NCBI GenBank assembly: GCA_026400305.1
Contig: JAPLPI010000308.1
Span: 1 to 18,973 of the forward strand
Length of the DNA: 18,973 nucleotides
Source of the DNA: Alphaproteobacteria bacterium
GTDB lineage: Bacteria > Pseudomonadota > Alphaproteobacteria > Micropepsales > Micropepsaceae
Reading direction: 5' to 3'
Shown here: piece by piece, positions 1-10,275 of the stretch
How positions within the stretch are numbered: the stretch's first letter is position 1
Layout: each line of letters opens with the position of its first letter
Made by a program: the position numbers and the translations under genes
Notes under the pieces: generated by a model
Seen by the model: only the letters and a program-made list of their open reading frames with translations
What the model was told of the DNA's origin: nothing
Database searches by the model: none

Positions 1-349
1 CCGAGGCCAACACCAGGATGGAGATATCCTTGTCCTCTTTCAGCAGCGCGGTCAGGCACTCGGTGGTCAGGCCGTAGGGGATTACCAACTCGGGCAGGAT
101 GCCCGACAGGTCGTTCACCACCTTGGCGGCTTCGTGCAGCATGGCTTCGGCCTCGGCATGGGCCTCGTCGCGCATGATCTCTTCCACGCCGCGCCATTGC
201 TGGAAGTCGGGCGGGGTGGCGGCGCACATCAGGGTGACGCGGCCATTGGTGTGCTGGGCGCGGCGGGTGGCGAAGCGCAGCGCCACGGCGCATTCGGGCG
301 TCTTGTCGATCACCACCAGGAACTTGCGCGGGCTGCGGGAGGCGCTCAT
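1..349 (-). CDS. Universal stress protein (UspA family), 3' end beyond the window
   Basis: The visible part is the N-terminal 116 codons, starting MSASRSPRKFLVVIDKTPEC and ending ISILVLAS. This is the alpha/beta fold of the UspA family: a first strand FLVVID, a helix with paired Ala/Arg residues, a strand VTLMCAATP, a charged helix rich in Glu and Ala, and the start of the strand that normally precedes the G-2X-G-9X-G(S/T) ATP-binding motif. That motif would lie beyond the window, so ATP binding cannot be judged. Usp proteins are small cytoplasmic stress-response proteins of varied role. The ATG lies 9 bases after the mutS stop, and its AGGG ribosome site overlaps that stop, so the two genes are probably co-transcribed and translationally coupled. 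The family call is good; the specific function is unknown. Confidence 0.8.
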   Translation of the reverse strand, partial: MSASRSPRKFLVVIDKTPECAVALRFATRRAQHTNGRVTLMCAATPPDFQQWRGVEEIMRDEAHAEAEAMLHEAAKVVNDLSGILPELVIPYGLTTECLTALLKEDKDISILVLAS

Positions 350-356
350 GGCCCAA

Positions 357-360
357 CCCT
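357..360 (-). promoter_or_regulatory. Ribosome binding site of the usp gene overlapping the mutS stop codon
   Basis: Read on the minus strand, AGGG lies 7 bases before the usp ATG. Its A and first G are the last two bases of the mutS TAG. This supports the chosen usp start and suggests translation of usp depends on ribosomes finishing mutS. Confidence 0.55.
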
Positions 361-3043
361 ACTGCAGCTTGCGCTTCAGGTCATAAAGGATTTCCAGCGC
401 CTGCTTGGGCGACAGGGCGTCCGGCTCGATGATCTTGAGCGCATCTTCCACCGCGCTGCCCTTGGGCACCGGCGCCGAAACGCCGAACAGCGGCAGGTCG
501 TCGATCTTGGCCAGCGGCTTGTGACCTTCGCGGCCCTCTTCCAGGGCGCGCAGCACTTCCTCGGCGCGCGCCACTACGGCAGCGGGCAACCCCGCCAGCT
601 TGGCGACATGGATGCCGTAGGACCGGTCGGCTGTGCCGGAGATCACTTCGTGCAGGAATACGATGCTGTCATTCCATTCGCGCACCTTCATGGTGTAGCA
701 GGCCATCGACTTCAGCCGTTCCGCCAGCGCCACCATCTCGTGATAATGGGTGGCGAAGAGCGAGCGGCTCTTGTTGGTCTCATGCAGATGCTCAGCCGCG
801 GCCCAGGCAATCGCCAAACCGTCATAGGTGGCGGTGCCGCGCCCGATCTCGTCGAGGATGACAAGACTCTTGGGCGTGGCCTGGTTCAGGATCGCGGCAG
901 TCTCCACCATCTCGACCATGAAGGTGCTGCGGCCCGCCGCCAGATCATCGCCCGCGCCGACGCGGGAGAAGAGACGATCCACGATGCCGATATGCGCCGC
1001 TTCCGCCGGCACGAAGCTTCCGGTCTGAGCCAGGATGGCGATCAGCGCGTTCTGGCGCAGGAAGGTGGATTTACCGGCCATGTTGGGACCGGTGACCAGC
1101 CACAGCCGGCCTTTGGCGCTGGGTGATAGGTCGCAATCGTTGGGCACGAAAGGTCCGGCATTAGCGGCCTGCAACGCCGCCTCCACCACCGGATGCCGCC
1201 CGCGCGTGATGTTGAACGACAGGCCATTGTCGATCTTGGGACGCACATAGCGCGCCGCGATGGCCAGTTCGCCCAGGGATGCCGCCACATCGAGGGTACC
1301 GAGCGCTTCGGCGATGACGCTGAGGGCTTCACCATGCTCGATGGCCAACATCGACATTTCGTCGAACAGCCTCGATTCCAGCGCCAGCGCGCCTTCGCCC
1401 GCTTCGGAAATGCGCGACGCCAGCGAGGCCAGTTCATCGGTCGAGAAGCGCACCGCGCCCGCCATGGTCTGCCGATGGCGGAAGGTTTCCTTGTCGGCCA
1501 GCAGCTTGTCGGCATGTTGCTGACTGACTTCGATAAAATAGCCCAGTACGCCGTTATGCTTGATCTTCAGCTGCGAAACGCCGCTGGACTGGCGATAGAT
1601 GCTTTCCAGACCCGCAATGACGCGGCGCGATTCATCGCGAAGCGCGCGCAGTTCATCCAGCGGGGCATGGGCGCCGACCCTGATGAAGCCACCGTCGCGC
1701 GACAGATAAGGCGGTTCCTCCACCAGCAGAATTTCCAGCCGGTCGGACAGACGCGAAGTCGCTGCGATATTCTGGGTCAACGTGTCGATGGCGGTCATCG
1801 CTTCGCCCGCCAGCGATTGTTTGCGCAGACCATCGCGCAAGCCCCGCGCCGCCTTCACCCCGTCGCGCAGATTGGCCAGATCGCGCGGCCCACCACGCGC
1901 CACCGACAGCCGCCCCAGTGCGCGCGCAATATCGGGCGCGGCGCGCAAGGCTTCGCGCGCATGGCGGCGCAATTCTGAATCCTTGGTGAAGGCTTCCACC
2001 GCGTCGTGGCGAGCGCCGATCTTTTTGACGTCGGTCAGCGGCGCCGCCAGCCGCCCCGCCAGCAGGCGCGCGCCGCAGGCGGTTACCGTGCGATCGATCC
2101 CGGCCAGCAGTGAGCCGCTGCGCTGTCCCGCCAATGTCTGCGTCAGTTCCAGGTTGCGGCGGGTGGCAGAATCGATGCCCATGAAGTGCGACGGGCTGAC
2201 CCGCACGATCCGCTGCAGCGCCACCTTGGCGCCCTTCTGGGTCAATTCCAGATAGGCAATCAGCGCGCCGGCCGCCGACAGTTCGGCTCTGGAGAACGCG
2301 CCCAGCCCATCCAGAGACGCCATATTGTAATGCGCCTTCAGCGCACGCTCGCCATTGGCGGAATCAAACCGGCTGCCCGGCAGCGGCGACAGTGCCAGGC
2401 CCTGCACCCTAAACAGCGCCGCAAACTCTTCCTGCGCCAACAGGGCGTCGGGCAGCAGCAACTCCTTGGGCGACAGCCGCGCCAGTTCGGTGGCGATCTC
2501 GCTTTGTCCTACCGCCGCCACGGAAAATTCGCCGGTCGACATGTCGGCGCTCGCCAGCGCGAGGTCCGCGCCGCTGCGCCCCAGCGCCGTCAGCAGGTTC
2601 GAGGCCCGCGCCTCCAGCAACGCGTCTTCCGTAAGGGTGCCCGGCGTGACCAGCCGCACCACCTCGCGCCGCACCACGGACTTGCTGCCGCGCTTCTTGG
2701 CTTCGGCCGGGTCTTCCACCTGTTCGCACACCGCCACCCGGTAGCCCTTGCGGATCAACTTTTCCAGATAGGACTCGGCGGCATGCACCGGCACCCCACA
2801 CATGGGGATGTCCTCGCCCAGATGCTTGCCCCGCTTGGTCAGGGCAATGTCTAGCGCCTCGGCCGCCCGTCCTGCGTCCGCGAAGAAAAGCTCGTAGAAA
2901 TCGCCCATGCGGTAAAACAGCAGATAGTCTGCATGCGCCGCTTTGAGCGCGAGATATTGCACCATCATGGGGGTGACATCGCCCACCGCTGCCGCTTCCA
3001 TGGGCATCTCCACGGGCGGCAAACCAAGGTCCATCTCGCTCAT
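359..3043 (-). CDS. mutS: DNA mismatch repair protein MutS
   Basis: MutS binds base mismatches and small loops as a clamp-like dimer and starts methyl-independent or methyl-directed repair with MutL. The 894-residue product is of normal alphaproteobacterial size. The mismatch-reading F-x-E is in GDFYELF (F49, E51). The ATPase domain has Walker [10 protein letters not shown] at 652-660 (K658), the MVEMVETA signature, Walker B with DEIGRG starting at D731, and FATHYHE with the switch histidine. The C-terminal dimerisation helix-turn-helix reads [18 protein letters not shown], and the protein ends in the usual [12 protein letters not shown] tail. All key residues expected for an active enzyme are present. 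The ATG at 3043 gives about 23 residues before the conserved TPMMVQYL; Met13 or Met15 is a possible alternative, as no good ribosome site is visible. It is divergent from maeB and followed by a usp gene. Confidence 0.97.
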   Translation of the reverse strand: MSEMDLGLPPVEMPMEAAAVGDVTPMMVQYLALKAAHADYLLFYRMGDFYELFFADAGRAAEALDIALTKRGKHLGEDIPMCGVPVHAAESYLEKLIRKGYRVAVCEQVEDPAEAKKRGSKSVVRREVVRLVTPGTLTEDALLEARASNLLTALGRSGADLALASADMSTGEFSVAAVGQSEIATELARLSPKELLLPDALLAQEEFAALFRVQGLALSPLPGSRFDSANGERALKAHYNMASLDGLGAFSRAELSAAGALIAYLELTQKGAKVALQRIVRVSPSHFMGIDSATRRNLELTQTLAGQRSGSLLAGIDRTVTACGARLLAGRLAAPLTDVKKIGARHDAVEAFTKDSELRRHAREALRAAPDIARALGRLSVARGGPRDLANLRDGVKAARGLRDGLRKQSLAGEAMTAIDTLTQNIAATSRLSDRLEILLVEEPPYLSRDGGFIRVGAHAPLDELRALRDESRRVIAGLESIYRQSSGVSQLKIKHNGVLGYFIEVSQQHADKLLADKETFRHRQTMAGAVRFSTDELASLASRISEAGEGALALESRLFDEMSMLAIEHGEALSVIAEALGTLDVAASLGELAIAARYVRPKIDNGLSFNITRGRHPVVEAALQAANAGPFVPNDCDLSPSAKGRLWLVTGPNMAGKSTFLRQNALIAILAQTGSFVPAEAAHIGIVDRLFSRVGAGDDLAAGRSTFMVEMVETAAILNQATPKSLVILDEIGRGTATYDGLAIAWAAAEHLHETNKSRSLFATHYHEMVALAERLKSMACYTMKVREWNDSIVFLHEVISGTADRSYGIHVAKLAGLPAAVVARAEEVLRALEEGREGHKPLAKIDDLPLFGVSAPVPKGSAVEDALKIIEPDALSPKQALEILYDLKRKLQ

Positions 3044-3089
3044 GCGTGTAATCTTATCAGACCCACAGAGACCCCTGCGTCACGGAAGC

Positions 3090-3118
3090 TTGATGCAATC
3101 GCCGCCAGAGTGTTTATT
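3090..3118 (+). promoter_or_regulatory. Candidate housekeeping promoter for maeB operon
   Basis: TTGATG (3090-3095) is followed after exactly 17 bases by TTTATT (3113-3118), about 45 bases upstream of the maeB ATG. Hexamers and spacing resemble a sigma-70 promoter. It sits in the 119-base divergent gap between mutS and maeB. This is pattern matching only. Confidence 0.35.
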
Positions 3119-3162
3119 CTGTGGAAAATCATCAAAAACAACAGAACAATAGGGGTATTTAA

Positions 3163-5418
3163 ATGTCGCGCCCATCTTTTACCGACGAAGAAGCCCTTGC
3201 GTTTCATGCCGGGGACAAGCCCGGCAAGCTGGAAATCAATCCCACCAAGCCGATGGCGACCCAGCGCGATCTCAGTCTGGCTTATTCGCCGGGCGTGGCC
3301 GTGCCGGTGCTGGCGATCGCGGAAAATCCGGAGCTCGCCTACGACTACACCACCAAGGGCAATATGGTGGCGGTGATCACCAACGGCACAGCCATCTTGG
3401 GGCTGGGTGATCTGGGGCCGCTGGCGTCCAAGCCGGTGATGGAAGGCAAGTGCGTGCTGTTCAAGCGCTTTGCCGACGTCAACTCTATCGACCTGGAAAT
3501 CGACACTAAGAATGTCGAAGAGTTCATCGCCGCCGTACGCTATCTCGGCCCGACCTTCGGCGGCATCAATCTGGAAGACATCAAGGCGCCCGACTGTTTC
3601 ATCATCGAGCAGCGGCTGCGCGAGCTGATGGACATCCCTGTGTTCCATGACGACCAGCACGGCACCGCCATCATCTGCGCTTCGGGCATCATCAATGCCG
3701 CGCACCTCACGGGCCGCAAGCTGGAGGATCTCAAGGTGGTAGTGAACGGCGCCGGCGCCGCTTGCATCGCCTGTCTGGAACTGATCAAGTCCATTGGCGT
3801 GCGCGGCGAGAACGTCACCTTGTGCGACACCAAGGGCGTGGTTTATCGCGGCCGCGCCGAAGGCATGAACCAGTGGAAGTCGGCCCATGCCACCGACACC
3901 AAAGCGCGCACCCTGGAAGAAGCGGTCAAGGGCGCCGACGTCATCCTGGGCCTGTCCAAGAAGGGTGCTTTTACCCAGGACATGGTCAAGTCCATGGCCA
4001 AGTCGCCCATCATTTTCGCCATGGCCAATCCCTATCCAGAAATCACGCCCGAGGAAGCCAAGGCGGTGCGCGACGATGTGATCATCGCCACCGGCCGCAG
4101 CGACTATCCCAATCAGGTCAACAACGTCATCGGCTTTCCTTATATCTTCCGGGGCGCGCTGGACGTGCGCGCCACCACCATCAATGAAGAGATGAAGATC
4201 GCCGCCGCCCATGCCATCGCCGCCTTGGCGCGCGAGGATGTGCCAGATGAAGTCGCCGCCGCCTATCGCGGCGCGCGCCCGATCTATGGCCCCGAATACA
4301 TCATTCCTTCGCCCTTCGATCCGCGCCTGATAAGCCGTGTCTCGTCGGCGGTGGCGGAAGCGGCGATGAAATCCGGCGTCGCCGGCAAGAAAATCGACGA
4401 CCTTGCCGCCTACCAGTTCCAGCTTTCCGCACGCCTCGACCCGTCCGCCGGCCTGTTCGGCATGGTGACGGGCGCGGTGCGCTCCAATCCCAAGCGCGTG
4501 GTGTTCGCCGAGGGCGAAGAGGATTCGGTGATCCGCGCCGCCGCCGCCTTCCAGAACGGCGGCATGGGCAAGTCCATCCTGATCGGCCGCGTCGACATCG
4601 TGAAGGCTGGCCTGCGCCGCGCCGGCGTCGACGAGCATCTGCTGGAAATCAAGGTGCCGCATTCCGCCGAAGAAGCCGCGCCTTACATCGACGCCCTGTA
4701 CCGGCGCATCCAGCGCCGCGGTGGTCTCCACCGCGACGCCGTGCGCATGGTCACCAACGACCGCAACATCTATGCCGCTTCCATGCTCAAGGCCGGGCAT
4801 GCCGACGCCATGGTCACCGGCGTGACGCGCAACTATGCCAATGTGCTGGCAGACGTGCGCACCGTGCTGGACCCGCCGCCCGGCCAGCGCCCCATGGGCA
4901 TGCAGGTGGTGTTCGCCAAGGGCCGCATCGTCTTCATCGCCGACACCTCGGTCACCGAACTGCCGACCGCAGACCAGCTGGCCGACATAGCCATCCAGGG
5001 CGCCGCGGTGGCGCGGCGCTTCGGCCTGACGCCGCGCGTGGCGCTGCTGGCATCGTCCACCTTCGGCTTCCCGCGCTCGGAGCGCAGCGAGCGCATCATC
5101 GAGGCGGTGCAGATCCTGGAGGGCCGCGGCGTGGACTTTGAATATGACGGCGAAATGGCGGTGGACGTGGCGTTGGATAAGGACAAGCTGGCGCTTTATC
5201 CCTTTGCCCGCATCACCGACACGGCGAACGTGCTGATCATGCCGGCGATCCATTCGGCCTCCATCTCCACCAAGCTGCTGCAGCAGATGGGCTCGGCCAG
5301 CGTGATGGGACCGATGCTGGTGGGCCTGGAAAAGTCGGTGCAGATCACACCGCTCGGCGCCAAGATGAGCGAGATCTACAACGCCGCGGTGGTCGCGGCG
5401 TATGACGTCAACCAGTAA
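3163..5418 (+). CDS. maeB: NADP-type malic enzyme with C-terminal phosphotransacetylase-like domain
   Basis: This cytoplasmic enzyme decarboxylates malate oxidatively to pyruvate, yielding reduced cofactor (NADPH in MaeB-type enzymes). The 751-residue length is typical of the MaeB fusion type. The N-terminal malic domain shows LSLAYSPGVAVP, the conserved GLGDLGPLASKPVMEGK region, and the metal-binding FHDDQHGTA at 161-169. The Rossmann domain has NGAGAA at 195-200. From about residue 442 (NPKRVVFAEGEED) the chain becomes a phosphotransacetylase-like domain, which in this family is usually regulatory (acetyl-CoA sensing) rather than catalytic. AGGGG at 3151-3155, 7 bases before the ATG, supports the start. 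The stop TAA overlaps by one base the ATG of the next gene. NAD versus NADP preference cannot be read safely from sequence, so an NAD-dependent (Dme-like) enzyme is possible. Confidence 0.95.
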   Translation: MSRPSFTDEEALAFHAGDKPGKLEINPTKPMATQRDLSLAYSPGVAVPVLAIAENPELAYDYTTKGNMVAVITNGTAILGLGDLGPLASKPVMEGKCVLFKRFADVNSIDLEIDTKNVEEFIAAVRYLGPTFGGINLEDIKAPDCFIIEQRLRELMDIPVFHDDQHGTAIICASGIINAAHLTGRKLEDLKVVVNGAGAACIACLELIKSIGVRGENVTLCDTKGVVYRGRAEGMNQWKSAHATDTKARTLEEAVKGADVILGLSKKGAFTQDMVKSMAKSPIIFAMANPYPEITPEEAKAVRDDVIIATGRSDYPNQVNNVIGFPYIFRGALDVRATTINEEMKIAAAHAIAALAREDVPDEVAAAYRGARPIYGPEYIIPSPFDPRLISRVSSAVAEAAMKSGVAGKKIDDLAAYQFQLSARLDPSAGLFGMVTGAVRSNPKRVVFAEGEEDSVIRAAAAFQNGGMGKSILIGRVDIVKAGLRRAGVDEHLLEIKVPHSAEEAAPYIDALYRRIQRRGGLHRDAVRMVTNDRNIYAASMLKAGHADAMVTGVTRNYANVLADVRTVLDPPPGQRPMGMQVVFAKGRIVFIADTSVTELPTADQLADIAIQGAAVARRFGLTPRVALLASSTFGFPRSERSERIIEAVQILEGRGVDFEYDGEMAVDVALDKDKLALYPFARITDTANVLIMPAIHSASISTKLLQQMGSASVMGPMLVGLEKSVQITPLGAKMSEIYNAAVVAAYDVNQ

Positions 5419-6836
5419 TGGATTTCAGCAAGGCCTCTGCATTTCTGAACGACATCTGGGATGACGAGATCATCCAGGCGCTGACCGATTACATCCGCAT
5501 TCCCAACAAGAGCCCGGCCTTCGACAAGGACTGGGAAGCCCATGGCCATATGGAAAAGGCCCTGCAGATGTTCGCCGCCTGGGCCAAATCCAAGCTGGCG
5601 CAGTTTCCCGGCAGCGCGCTGGAAATCGTGCGGCTGCCGGGGCGCACACCGCTGATCTTCATCGAGATTCCCGGAGATACGCCCGGAACCGTGCTGATGT
5701 ATGGGCACCTGGACAAGCAGCCGGAGATGCTGGGCTGGGCCGATGATCTGGGGCCGTGGCAGCCTGTCGTGAAGGACGGCAAGCTGTATGGCCGTGGCGG
5801 CGCTGATGACGGCTATGCTATGTTCGCCAGCATCGCGGCGCTGCTGGCACTGAAGCAGCAGGGCGCCAAACACGCACGCGCGGTGATCATCATCGAAGCC
5901 TGCGAGGAATCCGGCTCGCCCGACCTGCCTTTTTATATCGATCGCCTGAGCGCGCGCATCGGCACGCCCAATCTGGTCGTCTGCCTGGATTCAGGCTGCG
6001 GCAATTACGAACAGCTGTGGCTGACCACATCCCTGCGCGGCAACCTGATCGGCGCCCTGACCGTGAAAGTTCTGACCGAAGGCGTGCATTCGGGCGCCGC
6101 CAGCGGCATCGTGCCGTCGTCCTTCCGCATCCTGCGTATGCTGCTGTCGCGCATCGAGGATGAGGCCACCGGCCGCATGATACTGCCCGAACTATTTGCC
6201 GAGATTCCTGCCGAGCGCCAGACGCAGGCGAAGGATGCCGCCGTCATCCTGGGCGATGAAGTCTGGACTGGCGCACCCTTTGCGGGGCGCACAAAGCCGA
6301 TGGCGCAAGGCAATGCCGAACTGATCCTGGAAAAGACCTGGCGGCCGCAATTGGCGGTTACGGCGATGGACGGTTATCCCCTGCCGGCCAATGGCGGCAA
6401 TGTGCTCTTACCCTATTCCACCGCCAAGATTTCAGTGCGCCTGCCGCCCACACTGGAAGCCGAAGTCGCGCGCAGCGCCTTGAAGAAGACCCTGGAAGCT
6501 TCGCCCCCTTACGACGCCGATGTGACCTTCGATGTGCCGCGGGGCGACAATGGCTGGAACGCGCCCACATTGGCGCCCTGGCTGGAGGCCTCGCTGAACA
6601 AGGCCAGCACATCCGCATTCGGCAAGCCGGTCGCCTACCAGGGCGAAGGCGGCTCCATTCCCTTCATGGCCATGCTGGGCGAGAAATTTCCCGGCACCCA
6701 GTTCGTAGTGACCGGCGTCTTGGGTCCGCATTCCAATGCCCATGGTCCCAACGAATTCCTGCACATCGGCTTTGCCAAGAAATTGTCAGCCTGCATCGCC
6801 ACCGTGCTGGCCGATCATGCGTTAGAGGCATCATGA
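5418..6836 (+). CDS. M20-family metallopeptidase (carnosinase/CNDP-like dipeptidase)
   Basis: The 472-residue product looks like a zinc dipeptidase of peptidase family M20, close to the CNDP/carnosinase-like branch by overall layout. Visible active-site elements are YGHLDKQPE (H97, with D99 assisting), YGRGGADDG (bridging D130), CEESGS (general base E163 and metal ligand E164), D191 in VVCLDSG, and H442 in SNAHGPNE. GVHSG (H224) is the usual lid-domain histidine that completes the active site of the dimer. No signal peptide is seen, so it should act in the cytoplasm. Its ATG overlaps the maeB stop (TAATG) and no clear ribosome site is seen, which suggests translational coupling. The natural substrate is unknown; peptides or N-acyl amino acids are reasonable guesses. 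Confidence 0.9.
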   Translation: MDFSKASAFLNDIWDDEIIQALTDYIRIPNKSPAFDKDWEAHGHMEKALQMFAAWAKSKLAQFPGSALEIVRLPGRTPLIFIEIPGDTPGTVLMYGHLDKQPEMLGWADDLGPWQPVVKDGKLYGRGGADDGYAMFASIAALLALKQQGAKHARAVIIIEACEESGSPDLPFYIDRLSARIGTPNLVVCLDSGCGNYEQLWLTTSLRGNLIGALTVKVLTEGVHSGAASGIVPSSFRILRMLLSRIEDEATGRMILPELFAEIPAERQTQAKDAAVILGDEVWTGAPFAGRTKPMAQGNAELILEKTWRPQLAVTAMDGYPLPANGGNVLLPYSTAKISVRLPPTLEAEVARSALKKTLEASPPYDADVTFDVPRGDNGWNAPTLAPWLEASLNKASTSAFGKPVAYQGEGGSIPFMAMLGEKFPGTQFVVTGVLGPHSNAHGPNEFLHIGFAKKLSACIATVLADHALEAS

Positions 6837-7315
6837 GTTTCCTGGACGCCCCGCCTGGCTCGCGCCGTCCGCTTTATGTTTTCCTGATCCTCACCCTTGC
6901 GGTGGGCGCCGGCGCCAGCATGTTCACCACCCCGCAGATCCCGACCTGGTATGCGTCGCTCAATCACCCGTCGATTACACCGCCTAACTATCTGTTCGCG
7001 CCGGTCTGGACCACGCTTTACATCCTGATGGCCATCGCCGCCTGGCTTGTGTGGAAAAAGACCGGCACGCGCTCTGTCGAAATGGCGGCCTTCGCCCTGC
7101 AACTGCTGCTGAATTTCGGCTGGAGCCTCATGTTCTTTGCCCTGCACAGCATCGGCGGCGCCTTGGCGGAGATCATCGCCCTGGACCTTGCGATTATGAC
7201 CACCACCATCCTGTTCTTCCGGCGGGATCGCATCGCCGGCTTGTTGTTCCTGCCGTATTTGGGCTGGACTGCGTTCGCCACTGTACTCACGCACGCCTTT
7301 TGGCGACTAAATTAA
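6833..7315 (+). CDS. tspO: TspO/MBR family membrane protein
   Basis: The 160-residue protein has five predicted membrane segments, the TspO fold (tryptophan-rich sensory protein / mitochondrial benzodiazepine receptor family). Diagnostic features are WYASLNHPSITPP at 39-51, FAPVWTTLYILMAIAAW at 55-71, QLLLNFGWSLMFF at 90-102, and the last-helix LPYLGWTAFATVL at 140-152. In bacteria such proteins bind porphyrins, haem and sterol-like ligands and modulate stress responses; in Rhodobacter TspO influences photosynthesis genes. The role here is inferred only from family. The start overlaps the preceding stop as ATGA, placing tspO as the third gene of the maeB operon. A weak terminator-like hairpin follows. 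Confidence 0.92.
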   Translation: MSFLDAPPGSRRPLYVFLILTLAVGAGASMFTTPQIPTWYASLNHPSITPPNYLFAPVWTTLYILMAIAAWLVWKKTGTRSVEMAAFALQLLLNFGWSLMFFALHSIGGALAEIIALDLAIMTTTILFFRRDRIAGLLFLPYLGWTAFATVLTHAFWRLN

Positions 7316-7348
7316 CCACGCTGCGCGAATTTTAAAATTTTAGGCTTC

Positions 7349-7379
7349 CACCGCACCCCTCAGTCGGTGTTTTTCTTTT
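7349..7379 (+). terminator. Weak rho-independent terminator after tspO
   Basis: CACCG (7349-7353) and CGGTG (7365-7369) can form a 5-bp stem with an 11-base loop, followed by TTTTTCTTTT. The U-rich tail is convincing but the stem is short. It ends only a few bases before the mlaA ATG, so it may be partial or act as an attenuator. Confidence 0.45.
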
Positions 7380-7382
7380 GGC

Positions 7383-8108
7383 ATGAAGGTTTTGCGCCCA
7401 GCAGCACTTGTACTGACATTGCTTATCAGCGCGTGCACCACGCCCAACCCATAATCCCTGGCGGCCAATGATCCGCGGGAAGAAACCAACCGCGACGTCT
7501 TCGCCTTTGACGTGTGGATCGAGCACCATGTCGCCGCGCCGGTGAATGACGGCTATCGCGCCGTGGTGCCGGAGCCGGCGCGCGACGGCCTGCACAATAT
7601 CGTGACTAATCTTCACGCCCCCATAGTGCTGGCCAATGACGTGCTGCAGGCCCGCCCGAAAAGGGCGGTGAACACCCTAGCGCGCATCGTGCTCAACACC
7701 GCCTTTGGCCTGGGCGGGTTGATCGACATCGCCGGCACGTTGGGCATCCCCTATCACGACAATGATTTCGGCGTGACCCTGGGACGGAGCGGCGTGGCTG
7801 AAGGTTCCTACCTGGTGCTGCCGCTCATCGGCCCCTTGCCGCCGCGCGACTTGGTAGCCTCGGGCGTGGATGGGGTGTTCGATCCCTTGTCCTATGCGCA
7901 CTTCTCGGGCCGCCATGTCCTGCAGTTGTCGCGTTCGGCCGTGCGCATCCTGGATACGGTGGACCAGCGCCGCGACGAGTTCGAAAGCATCGAGCGCGCC
8001 TCGGTGGATTTCTACGCCACCACCCGCAACCTCTACCGCCAGAACCGGAACGCCAAGATCCGGGGCGGTGAGGGCGACGGCGCCTTTGTGAGCCTTCCCG
8101 ACCTTTAG
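7383..8108 (+). pseudogene. mlaA: MlaA (VacJ) outer-membrane lipoprotein gene interrupted by an in-frame TAA
   Basis: MlaA removes mislocalised phospholipids from the outer leaflet of the outer membrane and hands them to the Mla system. ATG at 7383 begins a lipoprotein signal: charged MKVLRP, a hydrophobic core, and lipobox ISAC with Cys18. Codon 24 (7452-7454) is TAA. The same frame then runs open to TAG at 8106 and encodes a complete MlaA body: NDPREETNRDVFAFD, GYRAVVPEPARDGLHNIVTNL, ANDVLQ, then a GGLIDIAGTLGIPYHDNDFG block and VLPLIGPLPPRDL. The full frame is 241 codons, normal for the family. As written, the product is a 23-residue stub; restarting at GTG 7512 would lose the lipid anchor. 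No shift of frame is needed, so this is one substitution, a sequence error, or readthrough. No mlaFEDBC genes are nearby. Confidence 0.85.
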
Positions 8109-8122
8109 GCCCCCAAGGGCCT
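8107..8122 (+). other. Short perfect hairpin at the end of mlaA
   Basis: AGGCCC-CCAA-GGGCCT starts within the mlaA stop codon. The 6-bp GC-rich stem has no T-run after it, so it is at best a weak pause or mRNA 3'-end-stabilising structure. Confidence 0.3.
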
Positions 8123-8144
8123 GATAACGGAATCGCGCCAAAGG

Positions 8145-8174
8145 CTTGGCAAGAGCCGAGCCCCTCCCTATATA
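8145..8174 (+). promoter_or_regulatory. dnaK promoter, RpoH-like and sigma-70-like overlapping pattern
   Basis: CTTGGC (8145-8150) is followed after 17 bases by CTATAT (8168-8173), close to the alphaproteobacterial heat-shock sigma pattern CTTGA-N16-18-CTATAT. Shifted by one base, TTGGCA (8146-8151) and TATATA (8169-8174), also 17 apart, make a good housekeeping promoter. Transcription would start near 8181, leaving a leader of about 110 bases before the dnaK ATG. No other gene lies in the 183-base gap between mlaA and dnaK. Confidence 0.65.
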
Positions 8175-8291
8175 CCCCCTTGTGTAAGCATGGGTTTCGC
8201 CAGTGGCTTATTTTGTCAAAGAATTCAATGGGATGGACCGGAGGACGCCCTTGGGGGTCAGGACACCGTGCCCAATGAGAGGAACGTGAGA

Positions 8292-10208
<1,917 letters not shown>

Positions 10209-10216
10209 AGAATATC

Positions 10217-10250
10217 AAGCCCCCGCTTAAAAGCGCGGGGGCTTTTGTTT
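10217..10250 (+). terminator. Strong rho-independent terminator between dnaK and dnaJ
   Basis: AAGCCCCCGC (10217-10226) and GCGGGGGCTT (10235-10244) form a perfect 10-bp stem with an 8-base loop; the tail is TTTTGTTT. Leaky termination here would make dnaK mRNA more abundant than dnaKJ mRNA, as in other dnaKJ operons. No separate dnaJ promoter is obvious in the remaining 25 bases. Confidence 0.9.
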
Positions 10251-10275
10251 CATATCCGGGGGCGGATTTGACGTC

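Noticed and set aside
134..1978. Plus-strand open frames of 330 and 261 codons opposite mutS
   Set aside because: Composition is Arg/Gln/His-rich as expected for antisense of GC-rich coding DNA, and MutS motifs are complete on the minus strand.
3040..5253. Long 737-codon minus-strand open frame opposite maeB
   Set aside because: It is the antisense shadow of a GC-rich gene. The translation is His/Gly/Arg-rich with no family signature, while the plus strand encodes a clear malic enzyme.
8190..8291. Upstream in-frame ATG adding 34 residues to DnaK
   Set aside because: It would lie in the leader just after the promoter, the added residues are unlike any DnaK N-terminus, and the start at 8292 has a good ribosome site and gives the standard 638 residues.
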